Below, in pieces: positions 44,788 to 56,605 of a stretch of DNA of 64,000 nt (the stretch's first letter is position 1; each line of letters starts with the position of its first letter). Below the pieces are notes generated by a model. The model did no database searches and was not told the origin of the DNA. It worked only from the letters and a program-made list of their open reading frames with translations. Both the position numbers and the translations under genes were made by a program. The stretch is from Hydractinia symbiolongicarpus (Eukaryota; Cnidaria; Hydrozoa; Anthoathecata; Hydractiniidae): positions 2,677,001 through 2,741,000 of the forward strand of contig NC_079888.1 of the NCBI RefSeq assembly GCF_029227915.1, written 5' to 3'.

Positions 44788-47700
44788 ATGGACAATAAGA
44801 AGTCAACTCACCATGAAACATCTGTTCGGACATCACTCATAGTAAGTCCGATTGTGTTTATAGTTTGTTTGTTTTTGTTTTCTTTGTATGTAAGACCCTG
44901 TCTACACGGATTTCATTTTAATGCGGGACATATTTTTTTATGCCTTTTAAGTCCCCGGGGGTGAGTGGGGGGTTATTGGGATGCAGGAAATGACGGAAGA
45001 CGAAATGAAATATAGGAAGGAGTAAATACCAAATAAATTTTTAAACATAATATCTATTTTTGAATTGAAAATTTAAAGTTAAGTTAATATAAGTTTAACT
45101 TAGACTAAATATAACTGAAGATAAATATAATTTAACAACTAATCTTCTGTGGTGTGAAAAAAGGCCCGCCAGTTGCATTCTTAATAGCCAATCAAATAAT
45201 TCAAGAAGACACTTCACTCTGATGTAGAATATGTATCAACTAATAATATTGAGGTTTTATCACTGCTATCATTTATTATATTTATATTTATTTAAATTTT
45301 TTTGAGGGGAGGAAGGTAAATAACGTTTTGATTATTTCAATAGGACAGCGTTTTAGAAGGGGCTAAATAAAAGGTGGAGTTAAAAATAGAAATTACGGTG
45401 TTCACATGTGGTGTGTATCCGTGGAAGAAAGTTGAAAATTTATTCGCAACGTGTGTGTCAATAATAATTTTTCGCCATTGTTTGGTAATGAAATTGTATT
45501 CTTTTAGGCCGGCAGTACTGCGGGTATTTTTACAGATATTGCTTTGTATCCGGTGGATACAATAAAAACGCGTTTACAATCGAGTGAAGGTTTTATCAAA
45601 GCTGGAGGATTTAGAGGTGTCTACAAGGGAATTACGTCTGCAGCCATCGGCTCCGCTCCCGCTGGTAGGGTTTATCTTCAGTATTTTTATATTTTTCGTT
45701 ACATTGTGTTCATTGTCCTGCCTGAATGTCTTTAAAACAAGTGTTTATTTTAAACTTGAGCAACTGTGGTACAATAGGGACCGGTACGGTTATATTGGAA
45801 ACATTTGTTGTACAACGAGCACCGATACGGTTATATTGGAAACATTTGTTGTACAACGAGCACCGGTACGGTTATATTGGAAACATTTGTTGTACAACGA
45901 GGTGAAGTAAGAAATGCTACACAACAAACATCGTAGGGATAAGCTCGGTTTCTAACAAAATCCATAATTGTTGTGCAACTATTGTAGACATAGAAAAAAT
46001 TATATCTCTATAACATTGATAGTGCAACATCTCTTGTTTTGTTTTTGTTACACCTTTGCCAACAAAATATAGATTGGTGAAAACCAAGCTATAGAGTATA
46101 TATAAAATCTTCACAACAGTTTATACAAATTCCGCACTTTATGCTATCAGGCGTCTGTGACTAACTAAAGACACAAACCACCGACTCATGTCTTCCTTTG
46201 TTTAAGGACTCTGTTCTATTAAACTTTTTTTTAAAAGAACGTCTAAATTTGGAGATATGTTTGTTTTTAAGTAAATTGAAGCTAAAATTGGTCTTAAGTT
46301 CTTATTTGAACAATTTCTACATACATATAAAAAATGTCAAATTGAGCTTTTGTAAAGCTATTTACAGCTTCTATTTTCTTTACATAGACTCTGCAGAGAG
46401 AAATGCTAATTCTCATTATTTGCGATTTACGAGATGGAAAATTTTCTAAGCTTGATAATTTGATCGAGCATGTAAATATTGACTATATATCAGCCTATAT
46501 GTTCTTATAAATGGGTTCAAAAGAAGAAAAAGGGTACATCATGCGATCATGTCATCATGTCAACATGTGAAAGTTTTAACCATTACACTTCTTTGATTTA
46601 GGTGCGTCATTTTTCTTTGCGTATGAAATTTGTAAAAACAAGACTCGACCTTACATACATTCGCCTCTGGGATTAAATATTGCAAGTGCTTGTACGGCTG
46701 AAGTGGTAAGTGTTAAATGTTATCATACGGACTTTTAAAAGTTATACAATTTACCTTTATCTTTTTGTATTCTCGGATACATTATCACCAAAACTTGTTG
46801 GGCCTAAATTTTGTTGGTCTAATAATTAGGGGGCCAAATATTTGTTACCTACCCAAACTTTCATACAGCACATGGTTGTGGTTGACCTATGTTTCTTCTC
46901 TGACCTCAACGACCTGATTATAGCTAAGTTTTCTCGGCATTGTTTTTATTATTACTTGCCCTAACTTACGTCGTCTCAATTTTTTTCACTTAGATGATGA
47001 TAAGGTATGAAATCCAACTGTACCCTTGCAATAATATACCTAACTAGTCGTCAACCCGTGGAAAATTCCGCGGGGTCACCGTCCTTTTTATATTGCATTT
47101 CGTGTTTCCGTAACGGAAATTAAACAGACAGACGACGGTTATTATTATAAAGACGTATACTGTAAATGGATTTTAACTTCTTTGAATAAAGTAATTTATA
47201 TAGTCAATTTTTTTTCTATGTTGTGTAGTTCTCCATCTCTGTGCGTATTCCATTCGAAGTCGTGAAGCAGAACGCACAAGCAGTATCAAAGTTTAACAGT
47301 CGGACAGCTTTTCTACATATTTTAAAAACAGAGGTAAGTTAGTTTATATGTACCACAGAAGAATTTCATCGATCTAGTTTATACTTACTTATTGTCGCGC
47401 ACGTAGCTAGATTGTCCTTAAGTATTTATGTGTTTACTGTCACAAAACTGGCGTAAACACATTTTACCCTGGTATTTTTACCAGGTCAGAAATTAGTTAT
47501 GTTTGTTAGGGCAAGGAAAACTGTCCTCTCGAAACGTTGAGGGGGAATAGGTCTCCGAAATAAACCACGTGAGGAAAGAACAATAGCAGTTTACCAATCA
47601 AAAAGTGCGACCAGTGGCAATAATTTCGTTTTCGGCCCAGCTTTATTCTTCTCCCCTTTGCTCGTTGGATTACCCGATGTTGCTTGTGAGAAAAAGAACG

Positions 47701-49445
47701 TTGCGTCTCCTGACTACTATCCTACGATAAATTTAGTTGGCTAAATTTTTAGGGTATTCCCGGATTGTATCGTGGATATGTTAGCATGATCTTTCGAGAT
47801 GTAAGTTTTTTTATTTGTTTGTTTACTTTTTGCCAAATGGTAGCAAAAATAAATAGAATATACACTAAATACTTTTTTACGGTACTTTTTTACAACTTTT
47901 GGCTGCGCAATAACATTTTGTCGCGGGTGATAAATTTGCTTGAATGGGAAGGTATTTACACATTTGAATGTCGAAACACAAATTAACGCGATAGTAATTA
48001 CCGCAAACGGGAAAATGTTGACGTATGTCGAATGTCGAAACACAAATTAACGCGATAGTGATAACGCAAATAGCAAGCTGTTCACGTTTGTCGAATGTCG
48101 CAAAGTTAGACATCGTTAGGCGCAATAAATACATTTAGTGAATTCTGCCCAGTTTTCCGAATAACTTCGCCATAACTTTTCGCAAGGTTTTATTTACACA
48201 ATCATAATTGTTCATCTTTCTTTAGTTACCGTTCACACTTATACAAATACCCTTATGGGAAGCCTTGAAGGTAATGTTTATGTTGGACATATGTATACCA
48301 TGTTAGGTTCCACCACAAGTGGACAACCACGAGTTTCTATTTTTCTTTTTGATGATGGACTGGTAGAAAAAAGACTCCGGTACCAATTGGTGGTCTTGCA
48401 AGGGTCGCCCAAACCATTGGCGACTTCATCTCAAAAATAAAATGGCGGCGCCTTGTCTTTGTGTTGTAAAGCAGAATGGGTAGCTAGTCAAGAATTTAAC
48501 TTGTTTTGGTTTTAACAAAAACTCTTTTACCGAGTTACGTTTTTTCATACCTGACTGTGTTAATCCTTCGCAAAAATGAACTCTGACAATTAACTTGATT
48601 ATATTGTCTCGCTGTCTCCAAATTTGTCCTGTAATTGGACAAACCATTCATTATTTAAGTTTTTTGCCCAAGCTCTAAAAAACGCTGACTAACACTTTAC
48701 TATGACTACACTTTAAAAACTCCTATTTTTGCAGCGCTGTACATAGATAACTACATCAATATGTTTGTATTTTTGTTTTAAACATTTTTTTAGGATAAAG
48801 TATCAAAGGAAACTAATCGCCCGGTGACAGCCCTGCAATCTGGTTTATGCGGGTCTGTTGCAGGTGGCACTGCAGCTACGTTGACCACACCCTTTGATGT
48901 GGTGAAGACAAGAATAATTTTAGCTCAAGTTAGTCGTTGTTTGAAATCGCTTGTATAGAAATTCCAAAACATGTTATAATATGTTAATATGTTATAGAAA
49001 TTGACGAGATTCCGTGACTTGATTGTTCAGAAGATCAAGGTGAGAAGAAGGAAGGGTAAAAAAGTTTATTGTTGTTTTGATTTTTAGGGACAAGCTGGTA
49101 CCAATGCAAACCTGCTAAAGATATTTTATAATATCGCTGTTCACGAAGGCTTGAAAGGGTAAGAATAGACATTAGCAGATTTTTCGAATGTTTTTTTTGA
49201 GCTAAAATGTATATGATCTAGTAGAGTACCTTTTTAATTAGACAGGTCTGTGTTTTGATCTGTAAGTGATCACGAAGCTGATTTGAATTTCAAAACAGGT
49301 TACCATCAGTCAGCCATTATTCGAATGTGTTTTGGTTTTGTTTAGGTTATATGCAGGCGTGGTGCCTAGAGCAATTTGGATATCCGCAGGTGGTTTTATG
49401 TTCTTAGGAGCTTACGAGAAAGTAAAAATATTATTACAAAGCTAA
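44788..49445 (+). CDS. SLC25A26: Mitochondrial S-adenosylmethionine carrier, nine exons
   Basis: Imports SAM into the mitochondrial matrix in exchange for S-adenosylhomocysteine (family knowledge), feeding methylation there. Exons: 44788-44841, 45508-45664, 46602-46705, 47229-47333, 47753-47800, 48226-48270, 48794-48928, 49088-49158 and 49346-49445. All have GT-AG borders, in phase throughout, 819 nt, 272 aa, close to the family's usual length. The three carrier signatures are present: YPVDTIKTRLQS (repeat 1), IPFEVVKQNAQ (repeat 2), TPFDVVKTRI (repeat 3), with GGFRGVYKG, GLYRGY and GLYAGVVPR as the repeat-end motifs. LQSSEGFIKAGGFRGVY and LIQIPLWEALK are characteristic of the SAM carrier. 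Only the first exon (MDNKKSTHHE) is unlike relatives I know. The tandem copy at 51571 is a pseudogene of this gene. Confidence 0.93.
45779..45902. repeat. 41-bp tandem repeat, three units, in intron 2
   Basis: Unit starts ACCGGTACGGTTATATTGGA and continues AACATTTGTTGTACAACGAGC. Three nearly identical units lie within intron 2 of the SAM-carrier gene. Confidence 0.9.
47043..47154 (+). repeat. Short copy of the ACTAGTCG repeat family
   Basis: Begins ACTAGTCGTCAACCCGTGGA and ends GACAGACGACGGTTATTATT then ATAAAGA, in intron 3 of the SAM-carrier gene. Starts and ends match those of the copies at 56606 and 57345, with the middle deleted. Confidence 0.65.
47965..48110. repeat. About 62-bp tandem repeat, two-plus units, in intron 5
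   Basis: GAATGTCGAAACACAAATTA then ACGCGATAGT occurs twice, with a third partial GTCGAATGTCG. It lies inside intron 5 of the SAM-carrier gene and explains the overlapping minus-strand open frames there. Confidence 0.8.
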
Positions 49446-50739
49446 CACATGCTCCTGAAGTATATGACAATTAAGATTTGATAGTTGTATATGGAATTTT
49501 TAGTTAGACTTTATTTATACAAATTATAGTGGGATATCAAAAAAATATTAACTTCGAAAAATAACTACAATTTTTTAAGGTTTCGTTACTTGTGGGAGGA
49601 TATACAAAAGAAAACATTTAACTTTTGTGATATTCAAGGGGAGAAGTAGATAAGATTTTAAGAATACCGAGAAATTTTGCTGTATTTTCGACCTGCGGAA
49701 TTGATTTTCTTCATAACTAATTCTTTCCTTAACACAAAACTCTTTGTGGTTGCCCGTGCTATTTAAGTCATTTTGTTTTAAACCAATCTAATTTTAACGA
49801 ATTTCCTTTTTACAAATAATTTTTACTTTCGGACAGTCTTAAGAAATTATTTATTTTACTCACTGTATTATGTGAAGTATTTATATTTTTCAAATCAAAA
49901 CCTTGATTTTTTTTCTTCCTCCTCCCACCACGTATGAAAAAGCGCGTCCAAAAATCCTGAACCCTCTCTTTAAGAAGAAAAGAAATGAAAAATGGAAATA
50001 TGTGTTTCTATGAGGTCAGTGTGTATACAGTTTTTTTTTTTAAATAACAAACACAAAATTTTTGCTGAAGCCCAAGTTGTTTCGCATTTTTCTCTTTTAC
50101 AGATTCAAGTGTAACTTATTTCTTGTTTCTTGTTGACTTATCTGGACCATCTACTTGGAAAGGACAAATTCACCAACCTCAGTACCAGGAACTTTTGTCT
50201 CTTTTTGGACGGCGAGATGAACATGGCCATGATGTATGCTGGTCATAACTAAATCTATGGTTTTCGCAGATTCTGAATTAATGCATTCGTGTGTCGTTTA
50301 TCCGGAATTTTTTATTTCATAGTCTTTGATTGTTTTCATCAGACCTGTCAATAAGCGCAATGCCGGTGAGAGTTAAAAAGCCCTGGGAACAAGGTTGCGA
50401 ATTCACAAGTTTTCTTGCTTAATTAGGCTGGCGCGCCAATTAAAATTAAACTTTAGAATGGATTTTGCAAAACTTTCACGGAATTTGAAAGACTACACCA
50501 ATCAAAATCAAACATGCGATGTTTTAGAATCTACCTTGATTTGAGTATGTTTTGTGCTTTTATAAGCCCTATTTTCATTTTATTTTTATTTTTTTTTTCA
50601 CTTCAGCCAGACCGTTACTTACCAGTCGCTTCCTTTTTATCAAAAGATTCGAACCTCATATTTCTTATACAGCGTTGCGCAAAAAACAGCATGTATGCAT
50701 TTTATCATGTGGTTTTCTTGAAATTAATTGACTGTAAAC
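49446..50739. other. Interval between SAM-carrier gene and tandem array
   Basis: No convincing exon. Short coding-like bits near 50100-50250 do not form a GT-AG bounded exon of known character. Confidence 0.45.
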
Positions 50740-50938
50740 ACGGGTACATCATCTTGCAAAGCTCTAACTAACTGGCGCGGGTACATCATCTTGCGGAGCG
50801 CACCTTAACTCGCGCGGGTACAACATCTTGCGGAGCGCACCCTAACTCGCGCGGGTACAACATCTTGCGGAGCGCACCCTAACTCGCGCGGGTACAACAT
50901 CTTGCGGAGCGCACCCTAACTTGCGCGGGTACAACATT
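50740..50938. repeat. 37-bp GC-rich tandem repeat, about five units
   Basis: Unit GCGCGGGTACAACATCTTGC then GGAGCGCACCCTAACTC. Three central units are identical by eye and the outer ones diverge. GC content is much higher than the surroundings. Not a CRISPR array: no unique spacers. Confidence 0.9.
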
Positions 50939-51570
50939 TCTTCAATCGCTCTCTTACTCGAATGTTCTTCAGCCTAATAGCCGCCCAGGCATATCTTGGG
51001 CGTAAAGAGGACGAGATTAAATGAATTAGTGCAATCGCTGAAAATTCCTTACATTATCGTGTTAGCACTACATAAACCTCTCTTACGTTAGATACATCAC
51101 GGTAATCATAGCACTCCCCACTGTCGCTTGAATTTTTGTACAGAATAAAAAAAGCTGTCTCTAAATTGTATAAGATTGAGTAAAGTTTAGACGAGATAAA
51201 AATTAGAAATGTTTATGTTATTCATCTTAAATTTATGATTCCAAAAGAATAAGTAATACGATTAACTGTTTTTCAAACTCAATAGACATTTCTTTTTAGT
51301 TCTCTCACTTTCCCCTCTGTGATTGGCTTACCAACATTAGACGCGTACAATCATAGTTTAGCATGTAGTATAGAATTGTTTGACTTGCCTGCCGCAGAAG
51401 GACCTGCGAGCGATGACTCCCTAAAGGGCTAACAATACTAGATTTAAAGTAAGTGTGGATCTTACAGACACGTTTTTACTCGTTTATTCTCTTTTTTCTT
51501 TTTTCTTTCTCTTTTATTTCTTCGTCATTATTTAGTCAATTTATTTTACTCAATTATTATTATACTAACA
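50939..51570. other. Interval upstream of the SAM-carrier pseudogene
   Basis: AT-rich sequence with a T/C-rich tract near 51485-51525. This may contain the duplicated promoter region of the SAM-carrier gene, but I could not align it convincingly by eye. Confidence 0.4.
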
Positions 51571-54500
51571 ATGAAGCAAACCATGGTCAAACAGCAGTCA
51601 ACGCACCGTGAAACATCAGTACAAACATTGCTCATAGTACGTGTGATTTGATTTTTTTGGTCTAAAATTGCGCCGTTTTGGGTCGTGGTTTCCACCATCC
51701 ATTGCTTCATTTATGAAGTATTGTTATTTCTCTAGGCTGGCGGTGGTGCAAGTATAAGCACAGAGTTTGTTTTTTTTCCCTTGGATGCGATGAAAATGCG
51801 CTTACAATCGAGTGAAGGGTTTATTAAAGCTGGAGGCTTAGAGGAGTCTACAAGGGATTAAAATTTGCGCTCATTGGCTGCGCACCCGGAGGTAGATGTC
51901 AATAATGTAATGCAGCTAGTCTAATTACAATCGTGGACAAAAATATTGAGAGGACGGCAGTTTATTACTGATTTTCCAATTATGGATAAAACAGTCAAAA
52001 AGTCAATGCTCTGCAGTCGGCAGACTGCATAGTCGCAACTTTTGCACACATGCAGGCCAGGTAGATAGCGTTGAAAAGTTGCTAGTCACATCCTTTAGTC
52101 AGGGACCACAAAGACCCCGAAATTCGTGATTATGGCCTTGCCGGCGTCAGCAACAATTAGCACATTTTTAGAATTTCAAATTTTCCAAATAACCTAGGAC
52201 CCGTGACAAGTGAACTTTGAAAAGTTCAAGGTGTGTGAATCTAATACAGAAACAGCCTACGCAACTACTTGTGGTGGCGAACTTCGAAAAAAGCTGTCTT
52301 GTCCCAATATATTGTGACCACAATTGTAGATACAGCTAGTCTAATGTAATGTAGCCAGTCTTGTAATGTATCTAATCTAATGATTTCATACTACAGCCAT
52401 GAATACATACTTTTGAATCTGAGGCTAAAAGAGCAGGTTTGTTAAGCCCCTTTAAGTACAGAGAAAAGAATAAGCGGCGTCAAATCGGTATGGCTTCCTC
52501 TTAAGCAGTGTTAATCAAAAAGTAGAACTTATGGTATCTTATTGGTTCAAACACAGTCTGTTCTAAGTAACGGAGGTGATAAAAGGTTGAGGCAAATAAA
52601 ACTAAGAACTGGCGAAAATTTAGGCCGACTTTGCTCTGGCCTTTAAGATAATGGCTCGGTATGTTTTAATGGTACATCTATATCGCTCAATATGTTGTTT
52701 TATTTGATCAATTTTTTATTGAATTAGGGGCTGCGTTTTTCCTGTCGTATGAATTTATTTGTCGTATAAAGTTATATTCACTCTCCAATTAAATTGAATC
52801 TTTTATCTACCTGTTTAGCAGGAGTGGTAAGTTTTTGTTTTTCTGCTTTTTTGCTTGTTTTGTTTATTTATTTTTTTATTTGTTTATTTTGTTTGTTTGT
52901 TTGTTTGTTTGTTTATTGTTGTTACTTTAGTTCTCCACCGTTGTGCGTATTCCATTTGAAGTCGTGAAGCAGAACGCACAAGCTGTTTCAACTTTTAACA
53001 GTCGTACTGCTTTCCTTCACATCTTAAAAACTAAGGTACGATTAATATACATGGTTCTTATCGCTAAATTCTCTAATGTTAACTAATGATGAGGATTGGC
53101 TTAGACGAGGCAAAATATAATTTTCTCGCTCATTCCTGATCCTGGGAGATAAACTTATCACAATTGATCTTGAAAATTAAGTAGGCGTTTGTTTAGGGGG
53201 CGGAGGCGTTTAAAAGAGGATGTGGTTGCTAGTCTTAAATCAACCTGTTTGTTGAGTGATGATGTGTAAAATAGGTTGATATAGAGAACAGAGAAAGTAA
53301 ACTTAACAAAATCAATGTATATGCATTTTAGAGTAGTGCAAATAAGTGTTTACATTTCGATAAGGGTAATTGTACATGACCCCGCCCATTTGATATTGAA
53401 ATATGTGATGTGGAAGATTTTCTCCAGCAAAAAAAGGTGGTCGTAATAAATAATGGCCGGATAAATATATGTGAAAAAGGTTTTTGAACTTATTTAGGGT
53501 GTAACTGGATTATTCCGTGGATATTTTAGCAGGCTATTTCGAGATGTGAGTTTGTCTTTGTTGTTGTTTTTATTGTTTCTTTACACTTTTGATCAAATTG
53601 GCTTAAAACTTCAAAACGTATAAATTTTACTATGCATCACAAACAAATATAGAAGCGTAGTAAATCAGAGACTTTCATTAGGCTTTGTTTACACTACAAA
53701 TAATACTTCAAATTTTCTTAGCTGCTGTTTTCATTGATCCAAATGCCGATGTGGGAAGCTTTGAAGGTAATGTACATTAGGAACGAAAATATTCGGACGG
53801 AAAAATTTTCGGGTTTTTTTTTGTCCAAAAATTTCTACTTTTTATAAAAAAGAAAATGAATAAAAACTGAACTTATTATTTTCGTTATTTTCACATTTGG
53901 CTGAGGTTCTATCTATAAAGTTGGATCCTGAAGACCCTTTTTTAGGTCTTAATTGAATACATGTACACTATAGATGCTTCTAGCCTTCTTTTTATGTCAT
54001 TTCCCGTAATCATTATTTTGAAATTTGGTTAAAATTCGTTCAAAAGACTTACCTATGCATTCTTTGACTTTATAAATCTTGTGAAAAAATTGTGTACAAA
54101 AGTTTTTCCGCCGAAAATTTTAGTTCTTAATGTATGTTGTGTATACACTGAATAGGCGATACTCATTCTGATGTGTCGACGTTTTGATACTTGGAATGTG
54201 ACACTTCCTGTGGATCGTCAGAACCAGCATATTATTAATGAATGTTAAAGGATATAATTTTTGGATTCAAAGAAACTGTCCAGCATTTGCCTTTCACATT
54301 TATCTTCTTAAGACATCCAAGTTATTCCGGAGACAAGTGTTAAAACAGCGAGAGTTTTCTTTTTTGGATTATAAGTTTCAGTCTCCTCTCTACTGTTTAT
54401 TTATTGTTTTTGTTACTTCGATTGTTTTCATTTAGAATGAAGTATCAAAAGAAACTAACTGTCCAGTAACTGCCCAGCAGTCTGGTTTAAGTGGCTCTAT

Positions 54501-55119
54501 TGCAGGTGTCACTGCAGGCACGTTGACTACGCCCTTAGATGTGGTGAAAACTAGGATAATTCTTGCCGAGGTTAGCTTCCTTAGGGTTGTTTTGGAAAGG
54601 TAATCCACTATTGTTTGTTTCTATTATTACATTTATTTATGCTGCTGATTGTTTAAAAACTTTATCGAGCTTTTCTCGCCGCATATTATGATATAGTATA
54701 GCGGCATAGTATTTTCTTATTGCAATGATATGAAGATATAAATACAAATATGGGCCCTTACTTTCATTCACTTATCTTTGCAAAACCCACTGTTTTAAAT
54801 ATGTCGATATCCGAATGGTTTTAACAACACAAATCTTACGACTCGTGGAAATGTATGGTTTTTATCGTCAATCTTTTTTTGGGGACAAGCCCGAAGTAAC
54901 GCAAATCCTCTGAAGATAAATTTGAAATCGTTCTTTAACAGCACACGATCATAAAAAATCATGTTTGTTTTGTTTTTGTTTAGTTTATTCGCAGGTGTTA
55001 TACCGAGAGCGATTATGATATCTGCAGGTGTTTTTGTGTTCTTGGGAGTTTACGATAAACTTACGATACTATTACAGAGCTACGAAGTACGATCAAGGGG
55101 GCGAATGTATGACAATTAG
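51571..55119 (+). pseudogene. SLC25A26: Tandem duplicate of the SAM-carrier gene, decayed
   Basis: Counterparts of all nine exons occur in order: 51571-51636, 51736-51891, 52728-52826, 52931-53035, 53498-53545, 53722-53766, 54436-54570, about 54883-54950 and 54984-55119. Exons 4, 5, 6 and 7 keep exactly the lengths of the intact gene and most splice sites, so this is a DNA duplication, not a retrocopy. Lesions: a 1-base deletion in exon 2 at about 51838 (156 instead of 157 nt) that ends the frame at TAA; exon 3 is 5 nt short with an in-frame TAA; exon 8 has lost its AG acceptor and contains a stop. The last exon runs past the old stop to TAG at 55117. Substitutions also hit signatures (PLDAMKMRL in repeat 1), while IPFEVVKQNAQ and PLDVVKTRI remain. 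Transcription cannot be judged. Confidence 0.9.
51928..52326. mobile_element. Tc1/mariner-like MITE in pseudogene intron 2
   Basis: Left end CAATCGTGGACAAAAATATT. Right end reverse-complemented: CAATTGTGGTCACAATATATT then GGGACAAG. The 400-bp element is flanked by TA on both sides (51926-51927, 52327-52328), the usual Tc1/mariner target. No transposase coding is seen. It is absent from the intact gene's intron 2, so it inserted after the duplication or was lost from the other copy. Confidence 0.7.
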
Positions 55120-56129
55120 CTGCAATTAGATTAACGAAATTTGCATTTCGTCTCATATTAGCGAAAGTGGAATTATGAGGAAAATTATAAAAAGCAAATT
55201 TAAAACTTTTTAGATTTTTATTTATATTGTTTTTACGACATAATTATTTTGATGTTGAGTAATTTCATTTTTAAATTTAAATATTTTTCTGGAGCAACTG
55301 TTCTTATAAATTAAGACTATTTTATTTCATTATCTTTCTTATTATTTTATCACTACTTACATCTAACTCTTATTTAATTACGCACAGCAAAAATTTAAGA
55401 TTTTCTAAATTTTATTCAGTGTATTAAAACAAATCCTCCTTGTTTTACGAAAATACCTCAAACGTGATCTTCCCTGTTATTTGAAGGATTTCCGCAGAAC
55501 GTTCTCATCGAAATCATTTCACCCCAACCCACGGTTTCTTGAAGTGGCAACTGCGAAATTAAATTTTCGATAATACTCTGCACTACCAACAGAAATGAGT
55601 CCCGTGAAAATTAAATCTTTTAAAGTGGGTACGAAATGGATTATAAAGTTCCCTGTTTATCTATTTACATTTGGGAATATTTTTACCTGGTATTTAATAG
55701 CAATGTAAGTATTAATAATAAAAATGTTTTAACATTTTTAAACTTAGCCTCAGCCTCGTCGCAGCCGCTTTTTTGTTTTTTTGATGTCCTGTTAGGACAG
55801 CCTCAGTATACAAGTAATTACATGATATCTTGTATGAATGTGTAAGAACTTCAAAATGAAGATTTGTGATTATAAGAACTATAACGCAAATTAATACCTA
55901 AAAATTTTAAACCTTGTTCATGGAGCCCATTAAAATTATTCTGACATTGCCTGACATAGCTGGAGCTGAACGAATTTAGGTCACTGTCTTCTTCAGGGCT
56001 GTAAAAAATTCAGACCATTGCTGTTTTATGGTTTGGACACCTCATTGTCATATTATTGAACATTTACTTGTGACAGAGAAAAGTGTTTGTTGACCAATTC
56101 GATAAAAGCATTGGATGTAACTTACCTTC
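55120..56129. other. No recognised feature
   Basis: AT-rich sequence after the pseudogene. The open stretch at 55636-55845 has no recognisable character. Confidence 0.45.
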
Positions 56130-56134
56130 TCCCA

Positions 56135-56203
56135 CTCTTGCAGTTGGTATAGTCCATCTGAAATCATCTTAAGGATCCCAGGTTCGAATCCTGGCAGGAA
56201 TTG
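56135..56203 (+). repeat. tRNA-like sequence (SINE head or tRNA relic)
   Basis: AGTTGGTATAGTCC (A-box region) is followed by ATCTTAAGG and a perfect T-arm CCAGGTTCGAATCCTGG (56178-56194), with B box GGTTCGAATCC. A-to-B spacing is tRNA-like and the middle recalls a lysine tRNA. The D stem and acceptor stem do not pair well, so this is not a working tRNA gene as read. More likely a tRNA-derived SINE head or a tRNA pseudogene. Confidence 0.55.
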
Positions 56204-56605
56204 TTGCTATGTTATAAGCCTGGTATAAAAATCAATGTTATCTTAAGTGAAGCCTTTATCCATCTTTTATTCCAAAAATAATGTATTTTATTATTTTTGT
56301 AACCATAAAATAAATAACCTTATTTATGTTGTCTTGGTCTCAGCGATCATCAGAGGCTTGAAATAGCAAAGAGCTCCCCAGAATTTCAAGATGCACGAGC
56401 ATGGATAGATAATACGATCTTCAAATTTAAGGCACATCTTCTCCCTACCTTGACACTTTCTTGCATCTTAAAGTACTATTCGCTCTAAAATGGATATTTT
56501 TACTGTATGTACAAATATATTTTAATTTTCTATAAAATTCGACGCATTATCACATGAAAATATTTTTTAGTCGCAATAACGCTCTAAAATGAATATTATT
56601 ACTGT
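56204..56605. other. Repeat-like sequence without clear identity
   Basis: Contains CGCTCTAAAATGRATATT twice (56475-56510 and 56580-56600), suggesting a short local duplication. Nothing coding. Confidence 0.4.

Noticed and set aside
45374-45910. Three overlapping plus-strand ORFs around SAM-carrier exon 2
   Set aside because: Only the frame with PVDTIKTRLQS is real, and only between the splice sites 45508-45664; the rest is intron read-through or wrong frame.
47741-48134. Overlapping minus-strand ORFs in the SAM-carrier introns
   Set aside because: Created by the 62-bp intronic tandem repeat and its flanks.
48255-48440. Plus-strand ORF with SLEGNVYVG start
   Set aside because: Starts in the wrong frame of SAM-carrier exon 6 and runs into the intron; no support as a separate gene.
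50740-50938. Possible CRISPR-like array
   Set aside because: Units are contiguous 37-mers without unique spacers, in a eukaryotic genome; a plain minisatellite.
51571-55119. Processed retrocopy explanation for the second SAM-carrier copy
   Set aside because: All introns are retained at the same positions, so it is a DNA-level tandem duplication.
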